Assembly: GCA_027488575.1 (NCBI GenBank) | Contig: JAIYBJ010000029.1 | Location: 1 to 64,000 of the forward strand | DNA: 64,000 nucleotides | Reading direction: 5' to 3' | Origin: Streptomycetaceae bacterium | GTDB lineage: Bacteria > Actinomycetota > Actinomycetes > Nanopelagicales > Nanopelagicaceae | In this document: positions 16,710-25,451 of the stretch, piece after piece | Position numbering within the stretch: position 1 is the stretch's first letter | How the letters are laid out: every line of letters starts with the position of its first letter | The notes under the pieces: model-generated | Told to the model about the DNA's origin: nothing | What the model saw: only the letters and a program-made list of their open reading frames with translations | The model's database searches: none | Translations under genes and position numbers: made by a program

Positions 16710-18023
16710 AAAATCCTCAAGTACATCAACACCGAATTTAATTCCTTCAACTGGAACGCGTTCATCAACCCCGTGAAACAACGCCATGAAATCTAAGTCT
16801 GATGGTAATTTCAATGGTGAGAAACCGTAACCGGTGATCCCTAGTTCACTTAATGCCTTGTTATCTGTACCACCACTCATCAAATACGGAACGGGAATAG
16901 CTTCGGGGTCAAAAGCAAGGATTGATCGATTCATTGCTTCAACCAAAGAGCCTTCGAAATCGACTTCTAGCGCAATGTCGTGAGTGATAGTTTCTATTGA
17001 AATTTCAGGACCCACAACTTCTTGAATTGTTCGGTTTAGTTCATTCTCAAAACCAGGCAAGAAACGACCATCAACCACTGCGCTGGCAGATTGTGGAATC
17101 ACGTTTGCTTTATAACCTGCTTCTAACATTGTTGGATTTGCAGTATTTTGCAACGTAGCTCCGATCATTCGAGCCATCGGACCAATTTCGGTTAACAACG
17201 GACGCAGATCCTTTTCGTCATACTTATTGCCAGTAACTTCAGCAATTTTTTTAAACAGTACCTTTACAGTCTTTGTATAACGCTGTGGCCATTCATAGGT
17301 TCCTAATTTGGCAACAGCCTCACTTAATTTGGTGATTGCATTCTCAGGATTCATCATTGAACCATGACCTGCGCGGCCAGTTGCACTCAGTTTCATCCAG
17401 TGAATGCCTTTTTGAGCGGCTTCGACAAAATACAGTCGCTTGCCACCAGAGACCGTTACTGAGAAACCACCAACCTCTGAAACTGCTTCGGTGCAGCCTA
17501 CAAAAACTTCGGGATGTTGCGCCACCATCCATCGTGAACCAAAAAGCGAACCTGCTTCTTCATCTGCAAAGAAAGCTAGAACAATATTGCGAGGCGGACG
17601 AATTCCCTTTCGCGCCCACATTCGAACAATCGCAATGATCATCGCGTCCATATTTTTCATATCTACGGCGCCACGACCCCAAATCATTCCTTCTTTTATT
17701 TCAGCGCCAAACGGATCCATACTCCAATCTTGTGCATGCGCTGGAACTACATCTAAGTGCCCATGAACAACTAAACCCGGACGCTCTTGGTTAGTTCCTT
17801 TGATATGCGCAATCACGTTACATCTACCCGGAGCTGATTCATAAATCTTCGAATCAATACCAACTTCGCTTAGTAATTGAACAACCTTTGCGGCTACCGC
17901 TGACTCATCGCCTTTGCCATCACCATAATTAACACTTGGTATGCGGATTAAGCTTTGACAGATCGAAACCGCTTCTGCGTGTAACTCTTCGCGTTCAGCC
18001 GAAGTTAGTTGAATCGATGACAT
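16695..18023 (-). CDS. M20-family metallopeptidase (dipeptidase-like)
   Basis: This is a di-zinc M20/M25/M40 enzyme. Zinc ligands and catalytic residues appear in VVHGHLDVVP, GRGAVDMKNMDAM, FFADEEAGS and a C-terminal GGTDNKALSELG. A lid/dimerisation domain lies in the middle. The ORF-track start at 18065 is a TTG; I prefer the ATG at 18023 (MSSIQLTSAEREE), which has GAGAG about nine bases upstream, with another ATG at 18029 possible. It is about 442 residues and cytosolic. Its likely role is cleavage of small peptides or N-acyl amino acids for nitrogen recovery. Confidence 0.9.
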   Translation of the reverse strand: MSSIQLTSAEREELHAEAVSICQSLIRIPSVNYGDGKGDESAVAAKVVQLLSEVGIDSKIYESAPGRCNVIAHIKGTNQERPGLVVHGHLDVVPAHAQDWSMDPFGAEIKEGMIWGRGAVDMKNMDAMIIAIVRMWARKGIRPPRNIVLAFFADEEAGSLFGSRWMVAQHPEVFVGCTEAVSEVGGFSVTVSGGKRLYFVEAAQKGIHWMKLSATGRAGHGSMMNPENAITKLSEAVAKLGTYEWPQRYTKTVKVLFKKIAEVTGNKYDEKDLRPLLTEIGPMARMIGATLQNTANPTMLEAGYKANVIPQSASAVVDGRFLPGFENELNRTIQEVVGPEISIETITHDIALEVDFEGSLVEAMNRSILAFDPEAIPVPYLMSGGTDNKALSELGITGYGFSPLKLPSDLDFMALFHGVDERVPVEGIKFGVDVLEDFLRNS

Positions 18024-18052
18024 GTGCATAGTCTCTCTCAGAAAGTATGCTT

Positions 18053-18081
18053 TTGCTTCCTTCAAGACCCATTGCTATCGT
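18053..18081 (+). promoter_or_regulatory. Probable promoter of tRNA-Leu
   Basis: TTGCTT and TATCGT are separated by 17 bases, and the -10 ends 12 bases before the mature tRNA 5' end, a good arrangement for a tRNA gene. The -35 half overlaps the far 5' flank of the divergent M20 peptidase gene. Confidence 0.5.
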
Positions 18082-18093
18082 TAGACCCCACTC

Positions 18094-18177
18094 GTCCGGG
18101 TGGCGGAATTGGCAGACGCGCTAGCTTGAGGTGTTAGTTCCCGCAAGGGATTAGGGGTTCAAGTCCCCTCTCGGACA
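18094..18177 (+). tRNA. tRNA-Leu (GAG anticodon)
   Basis: A full cloverleaf can be drawn. The acceptor stem GTCCGGG pairs with CTCGGAC, the D-arm region is GGCGGAATTGGCAGACGC, and the anticodon stem is CTAGC/GTTAG with loop TTGAGGT, giving anticodon GAG. A long variable arm (TTCCCGCAAGGGA) marks a class II tRNA, and the T-loop is GGTTCAAGTCC. The discriminator is A at 18177. The 3' CCA is not encoded (ACAAAA follows), so CCA-adding enzyme is needed. It reads CUC and CUU leucine codons. It lies between the divergent M20 peptidase gene and apt. Confidence 0.97.
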
Positions 18178-18201
18178 CAAAAATGTGAAACTATCAGCAT
18201 C

Positions 18202-18729
18202 GTGAATCTCAGCGATGCATTGTCTCTAATTCGAGAGATACCTGACTTTCCACAACCAGGGATTCTGTTTTATGACGTAACTCCCCTCCTGGGCAATCCT
18301 GATGCCTTCGAGACAACCGTTATTGAGATGTCAGGGACACACCAAAACATAGATTACGTAGCGGGCATGGAAGCAAGAGGTTTTATTTTTGCCTCAGCAT
18401 TAGCAATTCATCAGAGCATCGGGTTTATTCCGATCAGAAAATTTGGAAAATTACCGAGTGAAACCTTCTCCGAAAATTACGGTCTTGAATATGGGACAGA
18501 TACTCTGGAAATTCATAAAGATTCATGCGCACCAGGAACAAAGGTGCTAATCGTTGATGATGTGCTGGCAACAGGTGGAACGGCTTGCGCAGCAATCAAA
18601 TTGGTTCAAAGCGCTGGAGGCGAAGTAAGAGAGATTATTTTCCTCCTTGAAATCACGGCCCTTGAAGGAAGACAGAGAATTCTTAACGAATTCCCTTCTA
18701 TGACAATTCGTTCCTTGAAAGCAACATAA
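18202..18729 (+). CDS. apt: Adenine phosphoribosyltransferase
   Basis: This is a type I phosphoribosyltransferase of 175 residues. The PRPP-binding loop is VLIVDDVLATGGTA, the N-terminal half has REIPDFPQPGILFYDVTPLL, and the hood region contains MEARGFIFASALA, all characteristic of Apt. It salvages adenine to AMP using PRPP. The start is GTG at 18202, 24 bases past the tRNA-Leu gene, with no clear Shine-Dalgarno; co-transcription with the tRNA or a leaderless start are both possible. Its stop overlaps the acyltransferase start (TAATG). In many actinobacteria apt lies near relA; here relA is about 45 kb away. Confidence 0.95.
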   Translation: MNLSDALSLIREIPDFPQPGILFYDVTPLLGNPDAFETTVIEMSGTHQNIDYVAGMEARGFIFASALAIHQSIGFIPIRKFGKLPSETFSENYGLEYGTDTLEIHKDSCAPGTKVLIVDDVLATGGTACAAIKLVQSAGGEVREIIFLLEITALEGRQRILNEFPSMTIRSLKAT

Positions 18730-20606
18730 TGAGGAAAATAACAACCGCGAAAATACCTCAAATTCAGGGTTTAAGAGCCCTCGCTGCGTTACTGGTAACC
18801 CTCTTTCACGCCAAATGGATCAGTGGTGGTTTTATCGGTGTAGATATTTTCTATGTAATAAGTGGTTTCCTTATAACTGGATTACTGGTTAGAGAAATAG
18901 ATCGAACTGGCACAATAAATTTTAAAGAATTCTATTCAAGGCGATTTAAGCGACTTCTTCCAACATCCTTTTTTGTACTTGCTATAACCGCAATTGTTGC
19001 TTGGTTGGTTATTCCGGGAACGATGAGAGCTTCACTTGGACGAGATGTTATTGCGGCAAGTTTATATGTCTCAAATTACTTGTTTGCCTGGTGGCAAGCG
19101 GATTATCAAAATTTAGATGCAACTCCCTCACCTGTTATTCACTACTGGTCACTTGCCGTTGAAGAGCAGTTTTACCTGGTCTGGCCCTTGCTGATCTTGC
19201 TCTTCTTTATGTTGGCTCGGTACTTCAAAAACAGGTTAGCGATCACCTATTCAATAGCTCTTGTAACTGCCATCTCATTCATTTTTTCCATTTATCAGAC
19301 AGAAACATCCCCAATTTGGGCCTTTTACTCACTCCCTACTAGAGCATGGGAACTTGGACTTGGCGCGTTGCTAGTACTTGTTCCGCCGATTAAAACAAAA
19401 AAGTATGTAGGTTTGATTGGTTTTATTCTCATAGTTATCAGCGCCTTTATTTTTGATGAAAGCACCGCCTTCCCTGGCCTTAATGCAGCTCTGCCTGTGA
19501 TCGGCACCGTTTTACTTATTGCAACAATTAATTCGTGGCCACCTTTCTTAAATGATGTAGCAAATAGTCGTCTGTTTCAGTGGTTGGGTGAAATTTCTTA
19601 TCCCCTTTATTTGTGGCATTGGCCGTTACTAGTACTTCCAAGTACCTACCTTGCAAGACCATTAAGCGTTTTTGAGCGTTTAATTGCAATTATTGCAACT
19701 ATCGTATTTGCCGACCTAACTCATCGGTTTGTCGAGGAACCGTATAGGCACAAGAAAATTTTGCCTATTCTCGTTTATAAGAGAACGGCCTATGTAACAG
19801 TTGTTTCTGTCTTGATGGGCACTTTGATCATGTTCACAAGTAGCGACAAAATTGATGTTACCGGCATAAACGGTGGGGTTTCCTTAGCTCAAATCAAGGC
19901 TCGACCCGCTGTTTATGACGATGGCTGTCACGCGAACTACGCCCAGATTAATTCAGGCACATGTGAATACGGTAAAACAGATTCTGACAAGGTGATGGTT
20001 CTTTATGGTGATTCACATGCAGCTCAGTGGTTTCCGGCACTACATGAAATCGCAAATAGATCAGGTTACAAGCTGATTTCGTTAACCAAATCAGCATGTC
20101 CTTCTGTCGAGGTTAAACGTAGAGACCAAGGTGGCTTCAAAGCTTCGCGATGCGAAAAGTGGCGGGAAAACACAACCAAGCGAATTAAAGAGATAAATCC
20201 AGATGTACTTATTATGAGTAGCTTTCAGTATTACGCTCAACCCCCACAGTATCCGAATAGAGTCAAGTGGTGGAATGACGGACAACTTCAATTGCTAAAG
20301 GATGTGAAAAATTCGGCGAAACTTTTGATTTATGTAACAGATACCCCGCATCCAATACGTGATATTCCAGCTTGCCTAGCTAATTATTCGATATCTGAAT
20401 GCAACACTTCGGAGCGAAGCAAAAATCTGTCGATCTCGGGATTTAACATAATTAATCCAAACCCGTGGCTTTGTTCCAATGTATGCCCTGCGGTAAAAGA
20501 TGGAATAGTTACCTACAGGGATGCATCGCACATTTCTGTCGACATGGCCATCGCTCTGATACCTAAATTAGAGCAAGGACTACGAGATCAAGGCGTAGAT
20601 ATCTAA
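18729..20606 (+). CDS. Acyltransferase 3 membrane protein with C-terminal SGNH domain (OafA-like)
   Basis: The N-terminal ~370 residues form an acyltransferase 3 domain with about ten membrane segments; diagnostic parts are IQGLRALAALLVTLFHAKW (with the essential histidine) and GGFIGVDIFYVISGFLI. After a linker, an extracytoplasmic SGNH hydrolase-like domain carries VMVLYGDSHAAQWFPAL and the terminal DASHISVDMA with Asp-x-x-His type residues. Such fused proteins O-acetylate cell-surface sugars, with the membrane part moving the acyl group and SGNH completing the transfer. It starts at the apt stop (TAATG), suggesting translational coupling with an unrelated gene. The acceptor glycan is unknown. 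Confidence 0.92.
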   Translation: MRKITTAKIPQIQGLRALAALLVTLFHAKWISGGFIGVDIFYVISGFLITGLLVREIDRTGTINFKEFYSRRFKRLLPTSFFVLAITAIVAWLVIPGTMRASLGRDVIAASLYVSNYLFAWWQADYQNLDATPSPVIHYWSLAVEEQFYLVWPLLILLFFMLARYFKNRLAITYSIALVTAISFIFSIYQTETSPIWAFYSLPTRAWELGLGALLVLVPPIKTKKYVGLIGFILIVISAFIFDESTAFPGLNAALPVIGTVLLIATINSWPPFLNDVANSRLFQWLGEISYPLYLWHWPLLVLPSTYLARPLSVFERLIAIIATIVFADLTHRFVEEPYRHKKILPILVYKRTAYVTVVSVLMGTLIMFTSSDKIDVTGINGGVSLAQIKARPAVYDDGCHANYAQINSGTCEYGKTDSDKVMVLYGDSHAAQWFPALHEIANRSGYKLISLTKSACPSVEVKRRDQGGFKASRCEKWRENTTKRIKEINPDVLIMSSFQYYAQPPQYPNRVKWWNDGQLQLLKDVKNSAKLLIYVTDTPHPIRDIPACLANYSISECNTSERSKNLSISGFNIINPNPWLCSNVCPAVKDGIVTYRDASHISVDMAIALIPKLEQGLRDQGVDI

Positions 20607-20620
20607 ATCAGGTGTGGCAA

Positions 20621-20626
20621 TAACCT
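20621..20626 (+). promoter_or_regulatory. Possible -10 element of tdk
   Basis: TAACCT lies nine bases before the tdk ATG, which would give a two- or three-base leader. The same hexamer serves two other putative promoters in the window. It is embedded in a weak CAGGT/ACCTG inverted repeat. Confidence 0.35.
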
Positions 20627-20635
20627 GCTTAAAGC

Positions 20636-21310
20636 ATGAAGCGGTGGCAGGATAAGCCCGTGGCCGAATTAATCTATTACTGCGGAACGATGGACAGTGG
20701 AAAATCAACACTTGCTCTTCAAACGGCACATAATCACCAAAGTCGCGGTCGAACAGGCTTGATCTTCACTTCTCAAGATCGTGCGGGTTCAGGAATTATC
20801 TCTTCGCGTCTTGGTTTACAGAGCCCAGCCATCGAAGTGTCAACAGATTTAGATCTACACAAATACGTGGTGGATAAATTATCGCAAGGCTCAAGAATTG
20901 ATTACATTATTTGCGACGAAGCGCAGTTTTATTTACCTGAACAGATTGAGCAACTTGCAAAAATTGTTGATGGGTTGGGCATTGAGGTGTACGCCTTTGG
21001 AATTCTGGCTGATTTTCGAACTAAATTATTTCCAGGTTCGGCTCGACTTGTTGAATTAGCAGATCGAGTAAATACTCTGCAGGTAGAAGCTTTGTGTTGG
21101 TGTGGAGCGCGCGCAACCCATAATGCCCGCACAGTTGACGGGACAATGGTCACTCAAGGAGAACAAGTGGTTGTGGGTGATGTAGCTCCCGGCCAGGAAG
21201 TTGCATACGAAGTACTCTGCAGACGTCATCACATGAGAGAAGTAACAGCAAGATCATCAAAAGCGGCACACGTTTCAACTGAACCACTTCCATTTAATCA
21301 AAAAGGATAA
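20636..21310 (+). CDS. tdk: Thymidine kinase (type II)
   Basis: The P-loop GTMDSGKSTLALQTAHNH, the second motif IICDEAQFYLP and the lasso-like GEQVVVGD match type II thymidine kinases. Possible zinc ligands are the cysteines in CWCGA and CRRHH. At 224 residues it is normal length. Known role: salvage of thymidine to dTMP with ATP. It follows the acyltransferase gene by 29 bases and precedes the alcohol dehydrogenase by 2 bases. Confidence 0.95.
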   Translation: MKRWQDKPVAELIYYCGTMDSGKSTLALQTAHNHQSRGRTGLIFTSQDRAGSGIISSRLGLQSPAIEVSTDLDLHKYVVDKLSQGSRIDYIICDEAQFYLPEQIEQLAKIVDGLGIEVYAFGILADFRTKLFPGSARLVELADRVNTLQVEALCWCGARATHNARTVDGTMVTQGEQVVVGDVAPGQEVAYEVLCRRHHMREVTARSSKAAHVSTEPLPFNQKG

Positions 21311-21312
21311 TA

Positions 21313-22353
21313 ATGAAATCACGCGGATTAGCTGTAGATAGCGCAACATCACCACTAAAAACATTCGAATTTGATCGCCGCGATGTTGGTGCCAATGATG
21401 TTGCTTTGGATGTTAAGTACACCGGAATCTGTCACTCTGATATTCATACCGCTCGTGGTGAATGGGGATCTGTTTACTATCCATTAGTACCTGGCCATGA
21501 AATAGCAGGCGCAGTAACAGCAGTTGGCACCTCAGTATCTAAATTTAAAGTGGGTGACCTAATTGGCGTTGGGGTTTTCGTCGACTCTTGCCGTTCATGT
21601 GAAAACTGCCAAAAAGGCTTGCAGCAATACTGCTTGGAAGGAATGACTGGTACATACAACAGTCTCGAACGAAGTGGTGGAGCTCAAACACGTGGTGGAT
21701 ATTCAAATAACTTTGTAATAAACGAGGACTATGCAGTTCATATTCCATCAAATCTTGCTCTCGAAGGAGTAGCACCTCTTCTGTGTGCTGGAATTACTCT
21801 TTACTCGCCGATCAAACATTTTAATGTTGGTCCCGCATCAAAAGTTGCCGTTATGGGTCTGGGTGGTTTGGGACACATGGGAGTTAAGTTCGCTGTAGCT
21901 ATGGGGGCTGAAGTTACGGTTCTTTCTCACTCCCCCGATAAAGAATCAGATGCGTTAAAAATGGGTGCACATCACTTTGTTTGCACAAAGGAAGCAGGAG
22001 CACTTGCCGGTTTGAAAAAAACTTTTGATCTCGTGCTCAACACTGTCAGTGCCGAACTAGACATAAATGAATACATACAAACTCTAAAGCTCGATGGAAC
22101 TCTCGTCATAATTGGTTTACCTGGAAAACCTTACGCTGTGCACGCGGGGGTTATGCTCGACGGAAGACGTTCGATCACTGGATCCATGATTGGTGGGGTC
22201 TCAGAATTGCAAGAAATGTTAAATTTCTGTGGAGACAAGAACATTGTCAGCGATGTTGAAGTAATTAATGCTGATTATGCAAATACGGCATACGATCGAA
22301 CTGTTGCAAGTGATGTCAAGTACAGATTTGTAATTGACGCAACCAGTTTTTAG
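21313..22353 (+). CDS. Zinc-dependent NAD(P) alcohol dehydrogenase (cinnamyl-alcohol dehydrogenase-like)
   Basis: This is a medium-chain dehydrogenase. The catalytic zinc ligands lie in GICHSDIHTARGEW and VPGHEIAGAV, and the structural zinc site is CRSCENCQKGLQQYC. The Rossmann motif is VMGLGGLGHMGVKFA. Sequence style (YYPLVPGHE, SHSPDKESDA) matches the YahK/AdhC branch acting on aldehydes, usually with NADPH. It has 346 residues. The start is 2 bases after tdk with AAAGGA upstream. The 3' end overlaps DUF554 by 4 bases, convergent. The physiological substrate is unknown. Confidence 0.93.
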   Translation: MKSRGLAVDSATSPLKTFEFDRRDVGANDVALDVKYTGICHSDIHTARGEWGSVYYPLVPGHEIAGAVTAVGTSVSKFKVGDLIGVGVFVDSCRSCENCQKGLQQYCLEGMTGTYNSLERSGGAQTRGGYSNNFVINEDYAVHIPSNLALEGVAPLLCAGITLYSPIKHFNVGPASKVAVMGLGGLGHMGVKFAVAMGAEVTVLSHSPDKESDALKMGAHHFVCTKEAGALAGLKKTFDLVLNTVSAELDINEYIQTLKLDGTLVIIGLPGKPYAVHAGVMLDGRRSITGSMIGGVSELQEMLNFCGDKNIVSDVEVINADYANTAYDRTVASDVKYRFVIDATSF

Positions 22354-23087
22354 TTCACAAAACTGTTTAAGACATACACGAAGACTGGAGCCACTGCCAA
22401 AGCTGGCAATAGGTTTCCTACAGCCACTTCTTTAATTCGCAATAATCTCAACCCAATTGAAAGAAGCATTAATCCGCCAACTATTGTCATCGCATCTATT
22501 TGATACTGCGCCAAAACACTTCCTAGAAGTAATCCAATGAGTGTCCAAATACCCTGATAAATACCAACTGGTATAGCAGAGACTGCAACACCCCAACCCA
22601 AAGATGCCGCAAACGCAATTGCTGCGAAAAAGTCGAGAATTGCTTTTAGTGATAATTGATCAATCCCAGTACCCATACCATCGCTGATACTGCCAAGGAT
22701 TGCCAGCGGTCCGATAACGAACAAAAGGGATGAAGAAACAAAGCCCTCAACAAAACTGCTTTCTTTATGTGCACCAAACTTCTTTCGAAGGTTCTCTCCT
22801 AAAGCTTCCAGGCGGATTTCGAGTTTTAATGCAGAACCGATGATTCCTCCGATCAGCAAGGAACCAAGAATGCTAAGAAGCGTCCAGCCTTTCGGCAGTG
22901 ATTGGGAATAATCAGAACTAAACATTGGAATCACTGCTCCAGCGGCAGCCAGGATTGTTATCAAACCCAAGATGTCTGTTATTAATTCACGTGTTTTAAG
23001 ATTTAACCGCGAACCCGCAAGAACACCGACGGCAGCGCCAGCAATAATGGAGAGAACGTTAATCAAAGTTCCTAGTCCAATTATCAC
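22350..23087 (-). CDS. DUF554 family membrane protein (YqgA-like)
   Basis: This 245-residue protein has about six to seven hydrophobic segments and the DUF554 features GLGTLINVLSIIAGAAVG, ALKLEIRLEALGE and FVSSSLLFVIGPLAILGS. The function is unknown; some authors suggest transport. The start at 23087 has a strong GAGGAG upstream. It is divergent from the YczE-like gene and convergent with the alcohol dehydrogenase gene. Confidence 0.9.
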   Translation of the reverse strand: MIIGLGTLINVLSIIAGAAVGVLAGSRLNLKTRELITDILGLITILAAAGAVIPMFSSDYSQSLPKGWTLLSILGSLLIGGIIGSALKLEIRLEALGENLRKKFGAHKESSFVEGFVSSSLLFVIGPLAILGSISDGMGTGIDQLSLKAILDFFAAIAFAASLGWGVAVSAIPVGIYQGIWTLIGLLLGSVLAQYQIDAMTIVGGLMLLSIGLRLLRIKEVAVGNLLPALAVAPVFVYVLNSFVN

Positions 23088-23118
23088 GTTAATCTCCTCA
23101 TCGTTAAATTGTATCCCT

Positions 23119-23124
23119 TAGACT
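23119..23124 (+). promoter_or_regulatory. Putative -10 element of the YczE-like gene
   Basis: TAGACT stands six bases (GCCGAT) before the ATG at 23131, the leaderless geometry seen at several other unit heads. There is no Shine-Dalgarno. Confidence 0.5.
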
Positions 23125-23130
23125 GCCGAT

Positions 23131-23811
23131 ATGAGTTCAGGTGCAAGGAAGAATCCACTTTCAGAATTTCTACGTCCGCACAGAACAATCCCCAAAACGT
23201 CATGGGCAGCTAAACATCGTTGGGACTTATCATTTTCGCGAACTTCAATACTCTTTTTTGGATTGTTTATTTTCGGCTTAGGTGATTCACTGCTGGTTCA
23301 AAGCAACACTGGTAATGCGCCGTGGACAGTTTTGGCTCAAGGTGTTGCAGGCAAATTAGATATCTCAATTGGAATCTCAACTTTTGCTATTAGCACCCTT
23401 GTTCTTCTTCTATGGATTCCACTGCGTGAGAAACCTGGATTCGGAACTCTTTCTAACATCGTGATAATCGCTGGGGCAATTCAGATTGGTGTAAATATAT
23501 TTCCGCTTGCTAATAATTTTTTTGTTGGAATCGCTATGGACCTTCTCGGAATCGCCATGGTTGGAATCGGATCAGCGCTCTACATCACCTGCGCGCTCGG
23601 TCCTGGTCCGCGTGATGGATTAATGACTGCTATCCACAATCGAACTGGAGTCCGTGTTGGTCGTGTTCGACTCGGCATTGAAGGTTCTGTTTTGGTACTG
23701 GGAAGCCTGCTAGGAGGCACCGTTGGCCTCGGTACGGCTCTCTTCGCTCTCTTCATCGGTCAATCAATTGCTATATCTCTCGGTGTTGTCTCCCGAATTA
23801 CCAACAAGTAA
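23131..23811 (+). CDS. YczE/YitT-like integral membrane protein
   Basis: This 226-residue membrane protein has about five membrane segments after a 40-residue polar start. LFIFGLGDSLLVQSNTGNAPWTVL and CALGPGPRDGLMTAI are typical of the YczE family (the YyaS/YitT group). The molecular function is not established. It appears to be its own transcription unit; the following purine permease gene has a separate 93-base leader. Confidence 0.85.
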   Translation: MSSGARKNPLSEFLRPHRTIPKTSWAAKHRWDLSFSRTSILFFGLFIFGLGDSLLVQSNTGNAPWTVLAQGVAGKLDISIGISTFAISTLVLLLWIPLREKPGFGTLSNIVIIAGAIQIGVNIFPLANNFFVGIAMDLLGIAMVGIGSALYITCALGPGPRDGLMTAIHNRTGVRVGRVRLGIEGSVLVLGSLLGGTVGLGTALFALFIGQSIAISLGVVSRITNK

Positions 23812-23842
23812 CAGATAGTCTTACCAAATCTTCCTCCGGTCT

Positions 23843-23881
23843 GTGAGCCGTCATTTCACACGGGGTCGCAAACACCCCCGT
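23843..23881 (+). other. Two adjacent small hairpins in the leader of the purine permease gene
   Basis: GTGA pairs with TCAC (23843-23859), and right next to it ACGGGG pairs with CCCCGT (23860-23881). Both lie between the YczE-like stop and the Shine-Dalgarno AGGAAGG of the NCS2 permease. They could be part of a structured RNA leader, a weak terminator of the upstream gene, or chance. I could not match them to a known riboswitch class. Confidence 0.35.
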
Positions 23882-23904
23882 TAACAAAATCAGGAAGGTC
23901 AGTC

Positions 23905-25398
23905 ATGCTCGATAAATACTTCAAAATAACTCAACGTGGTTCAACTCTCGGTCGAGAAATTCGAGGCGGAGTAGTTACATTCTTCACGATGGCTTACATC
24001 GTGGCGCTAAATCCACTTATTCTCGCAACAACAGATGGAACCGGAGCTTTCATTGGTGGCGGCGATAGAACTAACGCCATCATTATTGTCGCTGCCGGTA
24101 CAGCGCTCATTGCTGGTTTGCTAACAATGCTCATGGGAGCGGTTGCAAACTTTCCGCTCGCTCTAGCAACAGGGCTTGGACTTAATACTTTCGTCGCGGT
24201 TTCAATTGCCAAGAACGCTACATGGGCTCAAGCTATGGGCCTTGTACTTCTTGAAGGCATTGTGATTCTGATCTTGGTTCTTACGGGATTTAGAATTGCT
24301 GTGTTTAAGGCAATTCCAACCGCACTAAAGGTTGCGATATCAGTAGGTATCGGATTATTTATCGCGCTTATCGGACTTGTAGATAGTGGTTTCGTACGAC
24401 GCACTCCAAATATGGTCTGGGGAAGCGAAAACTCTAAGCCATCTGCAGTTCCTCTAGAACTCGGAGATGGTGGTCAGTTAGTTGGTTGGCCAATCGTTGT
24501 ATTCACCGTTGGTTTATTACTAACAATCATCCTTATGGTGAAGAAGATCAAAGGTTCAATCCTTATCGGAATTATCACTTCAACAATCCTTGCAGTTATT
24601 GTTGAAGCTCAGTTCAAAGTTGGCAACAGCTTCATCAGTCCAACAGAATCAAACTCACGCGGTTGGGGATTAAATACTCCAGCTCTCCCAAAGGGTGCTG
24701 ATGGTTCACTTAACTTCACTGATACCCCACGCTTTGACACACTTGGCTTGGGATTCGATGACATTTTCGGTGCTTTCTCCAACCCAAAGACTGGTTTTCT
24801 AGCCGCTCTTCTCTTGGTCTTTACTCTTTTGTTAGCTGACTTCTTTGACACTATGGGAACGATGACAGCAATTGGTAACCAAGCAGGGTTAACAGACTCC
24901 AAGGGCAACGTTGAAGGCGCTAACAGAATCCTCATCGTTGACTCAATTGCAGCAGCAACAGGAGGCGCAGCTGGTATTTCTTCTAATACAAGCTACATCG
25001 AGTCAGCAACAGGTGTAGGAGAAGGTGCTCGCACAGGCTTGGCATCGATTGTTACAGGAATACTCTTCTTGCTAACAACTTTCCTTGCGCCATTGGTTGC
25101 AGTCATTCCTTACGAAGCAGCTACTCCCGCGTTAATCATCGTAGGTTTCTTGATGATGTCACAAGTGAAAAACATCGAATGGGACGATCTTGGTATCGGA
25201 CTTCCTGCGTTTCTCACAATCATCTTGATGCCATTTACCTACAACATCTCTGTCGGTATTGGTGCAGGATTCGTCTCGCACGTACTTATCCGATTGGTCC
25301 AAGGTCGTCGTAAAGAAGTACATCCACTTCTTTATCTTGTAAGCGGACTATTTATGGTCTACTTCTTATCTTCTCCAATAAACTCCTGGATCGGATAA
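23905..25398 (+). CDS. NCS2-family nucleobase permease (AzgA-like)
   Basis: This 497-residue transporter has 12 to 14 membrane segments. Signatures of the AzgA branch include TFFTMAYIVALNPLILA, ADFFDTMGTMTAIGNQAGL and SNTSYIESATGVGEGARTGL. Members carry adenine, guanine or hypoxanthine into the cell by proton symport. An insert of about 50 residues with few hydrophobic residues (near 225-280) forms a loop. AGGAAGG precedes the ATG at good spacing. The gene ends in a perfect stem terminator shared with ung. Together with apt and tdk nearby it fits nucleobase and nucleoside scavenging. Confidence 0.93.
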   Translation: MLDKYFKITQRGSTLGREIRGGVVTFFTMAYIVALNPLILATTDGTGAFIGGGDRTNAIIIVAAGTALIAGLLTMLMGAVANFPLALATGLGLNTFVAVSIAKNATWAQAMGLVLLEGIVILILVLTGFRIAVFKAIPTALKVAISVGIGLFIALIGLVDSGFVRRTPNMVWGSENSKPSAVPLELGDGGQLVGWPIVVFTVGLLLTIILMVKKIKGSILIGIITSTILAVIVEAQFKVGNSFISPTESNSRGWGLNTPALPKGADGSLNFTDTPRFDTLGLGFDDIFGAFSNPKTGFLAALLLVFTLLLADFFDTMGTMTAIGNQAGLTDSKGNVEGANRILIVDSIAAATGGAAGISSNTSYIESATGVGEGARTGLASIVTGILFLLTTFLAPLVAVIPYEAATPALIIVGFLMMSQVKNIEWDDLGIGLPAFLTIILMPFTYNISVGIGAGFVSHVLIRLVQGRRKEVHPLLYLVSGLFMVYFLSSPINSWIG

Positions 25399-25410
25399 CT
25401 AGAACCGTAT

Positions 25411-25451
25411 AAAAACTAGCGCGGAGCTGAATAAGCTCCGCGCTAGTTTTT
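25411..25451. terminator. Bidirectional intrinsic terminator between permease and ung
   Basis: The arms AAAAACTAGCGCGGAGCT and AGCTCCGCGCTAGTTTTT are perfect complements of 18 bp around a 5-base loop (GAATA). A-tracts at one end and T-tracts at the other let it end transcription from both convergent genes. The ung stop codon (TAG, 25443-25445) lies inside the second arm. It is the clearest intrinsic terminator in the window. Confidence 0.93.

Noticed and set aside
20609-20635. CAGGT/ACCTG hairpin before tdk
   Set aside because: Five-base stem only; the ACCTG arm is better explained as part of a TAACCT -10 element.
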